A stretch of 64,000 nt of DNA, taken from the NCBI GenBank assembly GCA_943912335.1, contig CALTUD010000012.1:35636-99635 (forward strand), given 5' to 3'. Under the pieces are notes generated by a model. That model saw only the letters and a program-made list of their open reading frames with translations, did no database searches and was not told where the DNA came from. Each line of letters opens with the position of its first letter. Within the stretch, counting starts at the first letter, position 1. The position numbers and the translations under genes were made by a program. Shown here piece by piece: positions 60,596 through 64,000 of this stretch. Source of the stretch: an uncultured Acetobacteraceae bacterium (lineage in GTDB: Bacteria > Pseudomonadota > Alphaproteobacteria > Acetobacterales > Acetobacteraceae).

Positions 60596-61213
60596 ATGAC
60601 GAGAAAGAACCAGCGGCACCGGGCCTTCGACCCCGACCCGGCGGCGCCGGATCGCAGTTGCGACCTGCCGGGCTGCGGAGAACGCGCCGGCTACAAGGCG
60701 CCGCGCTCCAGACAGGCCCTGAACGATTATTTCTGGTTCTGCCTCGACCATGTGCGCGAGTACAATGCGCGCTGGGACTACTACAAGGGCATGAGTCCCG
60801 GCCAGATCGAGGCACATCTGCGCGCCGACGTCTCCTGGGACCGCCCGTCCTGGCGCCTGGGCCATCTGGGCGGCGCCGCCGCGGCGTTCGACGAGGAGAA
60901 GATGCTGGACCCGCTGGGGCTGCTGCGCGGCGCGGGCGAAGCCCGTGCGCGGGCGAAGCAGCGCGGGCATGGCACGGCAGCGAACAAGGATCAGCGACCG
61001 GAAGCACTGCGGCAGCCGCTCGAGACGCTCGGGCTCGGCTGGCCCGTCTCGATGGCGGAGGTGAAGAGCCGCTACAAGGATCTGGCCCGCCGCCATCATC
61101 CGGACGCCAATGGCGGCGACCGCGCTTCGGAAGAGCGCCTGAAGACGATCAACGTCGCCTACACCGCGGTGAAGCAGCATCTTTCCGGCGCGGGTCTGGC
61201 CAAGGCCGGCTGA
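60596..61213 (+). CDS. J-domain protein with N-terminal zinc-ribbon-like region
   Basis: A 205-residue protein. The N-terminal region has CDLPGCGERAGYKAPRSRQA and NDYFWFCLDHVREYNARWDY. The C-terminal 60 residues are a complete J-domain with the active HPD motif in ARRHHPDANGGDRASEERLK. This matches the conserved bolA-adjacent DnaJ-like family, a DnaK co-chaperone candidate. A GTG at 60593 is an alternative start one codon upstream. Confidence 0.87.
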   Translation: MTRKNQRHRAFDPDPAAPDRSCDLPGCGERAGYKAPRSRQALNDYFWFCLDHVREYNARWDYYKGMSPGQIEAHLRADVSWDRPSWRLGHLGGAAAAFDEEKMLDPLGLLRGAGEARARAKQRGHGTAANKDQRPEALRQPLETLGLGWPVSMAEVKSRYKDLARRHHPDANGGDRASEERLKTINVAYTAVKQHLSGAGLAKAG

Positions 61214-61380
61214 AGACCGAGCCGGCGCCGGACGAACCGGGCACGGCCTCCCGCCGTTGGTATCCGAACGGTCCGCACCTTGCATCGCGCGGAACAAGGC
61301 CGGACCATGAGATCACGCGGCCGGGCGCGGACCCGGCCCAGGGTTCCGATCATCATCGGATTGAACAGGATACGGAGTTC

Positions 61381-62448
61381 ATGGACAGCATGGCCGAGCG
61401 CAACGCGAACCAGAGCGACATCACCGACCAGGTTCCCGGTTCCGATCTCGCCGATGCCGGCACCGAGGGTCTGCCGGGCATCGCCGTGCTGACGGTTCCG
61501 GACCGCATGGTGTCGGTGCGCGCGGTGTTCGGCATCGACAGCGATCTGCAGGTGCCGGCCTTCTCCGTGCGGACCGATCATGTTCCGGAGATCGACGCCG
61601 CCTACAAGTTCGACCGGGACACCACCCTGGCGATCCTGTCCGGTTTCTCGCACAACCGTCGCGTGATGGTGCAGGGCTATCACGGCACCGGAAAATCCAG
61701 CCATATCGAGCAGGTAGCGGCGCGGCTGAACTGGCCCTGCATCCGCATCAATCTCGACAGCCACATCTCCCGCATCGACCTGATCGGCAAGGACGCGATC
61801 GTGGTCAAGGACGGGCAGCAGATCACCGAGTTCCGCGAAGGGCTGCTGCCCTGGGCGTTGCAGCACCCGTGCGCGCTGGTGTTCGACGAGTACGATGCCG
61901 GGCGTCCGGACGTGATGTTCGTGATCCAGCGCGTGCTGGAAGCGGGCGGGCGTCTGACGTTGCTGGACCAGAACAAGGTGATCCGGCCGAACCCGGCCTT
62001 CCGCATCTTCGCGACCGCCAACACAGTCGGTCTGGGCGACACCACCGGGCTGTATCACGGCACCCAGCAGATCAATCAGGGCCAGATGGACCGCTGGAGC
62101 GTGGTCACCACCCTGAACTATCTGCCGCATGCGCAGGAAACCGCGATCGTGCTGGCCAAGAGCGGCTGGGACGGCAAGGACCAGGCGGCGCGCAAGCGTG
62201 TGGAAAGCATGGTGGCGCTGGCCGATCTGACCCGGTCCGGCTTCATCAACGGCGACATCTCGACCGTGATGTCGCCGCGGACGGTGCTGACCTGGGACGA
62301 GAACGCCCGCATCTTCGGCGATCTCGGCTTCGCCTTCCGTCTCACCTTCCTGAACAAGTGCGACGAGACCGAGCGCCAGACCGTGGCGGAATACTACCAG
62401 CGCTGCTTCAACGAGGAGCTGCTGCCGGCCGGACCCCGGGCGCGCTGA
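61381..62448 (+). CDS. cobS: Cobaltochelatase subunit CobS
   Basis: A 355-residue AAA+ ATPase subunit of aerobic cobalt insertion into hydrogenobyrinate diamide (CobNST) in B12 synthesis. Walker A is MVQGYHGTGKSSHIEQVAAR. Walker B is CALVFDEYDAGRPDVMF, and the sensor 1 segment is RIFATANTVGLGDTTGLYHG. Its stop shares a base with the cobT ATG (TGATG). The 167-base gap upstream shows no riboswitch-like element. Confidence 0.95.
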   Translation: MDSMAERNANQSDITDQVPGSDLADAGTEGLPGIAVLTVPDRMVSVRAVFGIDSDLQVPAFSVRTDHVPEIDAAYKFDRDTTLAILSGFSHNRRVMVQGYHGTGKSSHIEQVAARLNWPCIRINLDSHISRIDLIGKDAIVVKDGQQITEFREGLLPWALQHPCALVFDEYDAGRPDVMFVIQRVLEAGGRLTLLDQNKVIRPNPAFRIFATANTVGLGDTTGLYHGTQQINQGQMDRWSVVTTLNYLPHAQETAIVLAKSGWDGKDQAARKRVESMVALADLTRSGFINGDISTVMSPRTVLTWDENARIFGDLGFAFRLTFLNKCDETERQTVAEYYQRCFNEELLPAGPRAR

Positions 62449-64000
62449 TGAGCGGCGGCGGGGACGGCACCCGGTCGGAAGCGTTCAAGCGCGCCACCGC
62501 CGGCGCGCTTCGGGCGATCGGCGGGCAGAAGGACGTGCAGGTCACGTTCCAGTCCGGACCGCCGCAGGTGGCGGAAAAGCGCGTACGCCTGCCGCAGCCG
62601 AGCCGGGTTCTGCCGGACGCGGAGGTGGCGCGCCTGCGCGGAGCGGCCGATCAGGCGGCGCTCCGGTTGAAGCATCACGACGCGGCGATCCATGCCGCCC
62701 GCACGCCGGAACAGCGCGACGCCCGCGAGGTCTACGACGCGCTGGAGCAGGCGCGGATCGAGGTGGTCGGCGCGCAGCACATGAGCGGCGTCGCGGCCAA
62801 TCTGCGCCAGCGTCTGGAAGCGGATTGCGAGCAGGCCGGCTACAGCCGGATGACCAAGCGCGAGCAGATGCCGATGGCCGCCGCGCTGTCCCTGCTGGTG
62901 CGCGAACGTCTGGCCGGGGTTCCGGCACCGGAATCGGCTCAGGCGATCCTGCGGCAATGGCGCGCGAATCTCGCCGAGGGCGCCGAGGACGCGCTGCGCG
63001 CGCTCGAGGCCGCCCGGAACGATCAGGCTGCCTATACCCGCGCCGCACGTCGCCTTCTGGCCGCCTACGAGCTGGCCGAGATGGAAGCCGACGCGGAGCC
63101 GGAAGAGGAAGACGAGGAACAAAGCGAAAGCCAGGATTCCGGCGACGACGAGAACGAGCAGGAGCAGCCGCCCTCCCCCCAGCAGGAACAAGGGCAAGGC
63201 AGCGCAGAACAGACGCTGGGCTCCGAGCAGGAACAGTCCGGCGGCGGCGAGTCTGATCCGGACGAGAGCGAGGACGATAACGGCGCGGCGGATGGCGAGG
63301 ATCGTCCGGGTGGGCCGCAGCAGGACCGTCCGCCGGCCCAGGGCGAGGTCGGCACCGCTTATCGCATGTTCACCACGCAGTTCGACGAGGAGATCGGCGC
63401 GGAGGAGCTGTGCGACCCGGACGAGCTGTCCCGGCTGCGCGATCAGCTCGATCAGCAACTGCAGAACATGCAGGGGGTGGTGTCGAAGCTCGCCAACCGG
63501 CTGCAGCGCAAGCTGATGGCGCAGCAGACCCGCGCCTGGGAGTTCGACCAGGAGGAAGGCATCCTGGATGCCGGGCGTCTGGCGCGGGTGGTGGTCAACC
63601 CGATGCTGTCCCTGTCCTACAAGCACGAGCGCGACACGGATTTCCGTGACACGGTGGTGACGCTTTTGCTGGACAATTCCGGCTCCATGCGCGGCCGTCC
63701 GATCACCGTGGCGGCGATGTGCGGCGACATCCTGGCGCGGACGCTGGAGCGCTGCGGCGTGAAGGTCGAAGTGCTGGGCTTCACCACGCGCGCCTGGAAG
63801 GGCGGCCAGAGCCGCGAGCGCTGGGTTGCCGCAGGCAAGCCGCGCGATCCGGGACGCCTGAACGATCTGCGCCACATCATCTACAAGGCGGCCGACATGC
63901 CGTGGCGCCGGGCGCGCCGCAATCTGGGTCTGATGCTGCGTGAAGGGCTGCTGAAGGAGAATATCGACGGCGAGGCGCTGAACTGGGCCTATCGCCTGTC
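62448..64000 (+). CDS. cobT: Cobaltochelatase subunit CobT (truncated by window end)
   Basis: The first 517 codons of CobT, which pairs with CobS. The N-terminal part is helical (AALRLKHHDAAIHAARTPEQ, then EVYDALEQARIEVVGAQHMS). It is followed by a long Glu/Gln/Ser/Asp-rich acidic linker (about residues 215-300). The C-terminal von Willebrand A domain has the MIDAS motif LLLDNSGSMRGRPIT. The remaining part lies beyond position 64000. The start overlaps the cobS stop by one base. Confidence 0.95.
   Translation, partial: MSGGGDGTRSEAFKRATAGALRAIGGQKDVQVTFQSGPPQVAEKRVRLPQPSRVLPDAEVARLRGAADQAALRLKHHDAAIHAARTPEQRDAREVYDALEQARIEVVGAQHMSGVAANLRQRLEADCEQAGYSRMTKREQMPMAAALSLLVRERLAGVPAPESAQAILRQWRANLAEGAEDALRALEAARNDQAAYTRAARRLLAAYELAEMEADAEPEEEDEEQSESQDSGDDENEQEQPPSPQQEQGQGSAEQTLGSEQEQSGGGESDPDESEDDNGAADGEDRPGGPQQDRPPAQGEVGTAYRMFTTQFDEEIGAEELCDPDELSRLRDQLDQQLQNMQGVVSKLANRLQRKLMAQQTRAWEFDQEEGILDAGRLARVVVNPMLSLSYKHERDTDFRDTVVTLLLDNSGSMRGRPITVAAMCGDILARTLERCGVKVEVLGFTTRAWKGGQSRERWVAAGKPRDPGRLNDLRHIIYKAADMPWRRARRNLGLMLREGLLKENIDGEALNWAYRL

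Noticed and set aside
61214..61380. Cobalamin riboswitch before cobS
   Set aside because: No B12-box or characteristic core was found. The gap looks like plain spacer.
1..64000. CRISPR array, insertion sequence or integrase
   Set aside because: No spaced direct repeats, terminal inverted repeats with a transposase, or recombinase motifs were seen anywhere in the window.

Overview
The window is high-GC, densely packed bacterial DNA with the character of an alphaproteobacterium, most likely family Acetobacteraceae. The gene content that suggests this is: a TrcR/DUF1013 cell-cycle regulator, DUF4167, DUF1178, DUF3553 and paired DUF465 proteins, an NAD-type isocitrate dehydrogenase, a bolA/dnaJ/cobS/cobT block, and a small heat-shock gene behind a ROSE-type RNA thermometer. 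The genus cannot be fixed from this stretch alone. Most of the window is ordinary chromosome. No transposase, integrase or CRISPR array was seen, and no gap without a gene exceeds 300 bases.

Layout. 0-2.5 kb: mscL, pdxY, an LTXXQ periplasmic protein and rpmE. 2.5-7 kb: the thermometer-controlled hsp20, then an opposing three-gene operon hscC / membrane J-like protein / DUF1266 protein. 7-10.1 kb: trcR, two DUF465 proteins and purEK. 10.1-12.6 kb: two radC paralogues around a HAD phosphatase. One paralogue has kept the metal site and the other has lost it. 12.6-19.4 kb: uvrD-prmA-GNAT-pepP-idh-DUF3253. 19.4-25 kb: small membrane proteins, a DMT exporter coupled to an epoxide-hydrolase-like gene, a divergent LysR regulator, and a secreted S10 peptidase.

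25-27.7 kb: a compact five-gene operon that looks like a solitary phage-type lysis cassette. It encodes a SleB-like wall hydrolase, a two-helix holin-like protein, a Tat-type lipoprotein, a papain-fold protease and a second lipoprotein. A terminator hairpin sits right against its first ribosome binding site, and no capsid or tail genes are nearby. This is the part most likely to hold something undescribed.

27.9-40.6 kb: a GDSL autotransporter esterase, tRNA-CAT, an MscS channel, DUF4167, and a long minus-strand block lysC-NMO-rodZ-ispG-hisS-prfA-(secreted protein, opposite strand)-prmC. 40.7-44.8 kb: ubiG, DUF2147, DUF1178, grxC, comF, a methyltransferase and small proteins. 45-50.4 kb: a complete chemotaxis operon cheA(hybrid)-cheW-cheY-cheB-cheR without a receptor gene. 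50.4-56 kb: pabC, pabB, a GT61 glycosyltransferase, phosphomannomutase/phosphoglucomutase and galU. 56-64 kb: tRNA-Leu, lipB, a lolA-like lipoprotein gene, a tandem GT2 glycosyltransferase, bolA, a J-domain protein, cobS and the start of cobT, which runs off the end.

Many neighbouring genes overlap by 1 or 4 bases (TGATG, ATGA, GTGA), so translational coupling is the rule. Start codons were chosen from ribosome binding sites, overlaps and conserved N-termini. Where they are ambiguous this is stated.
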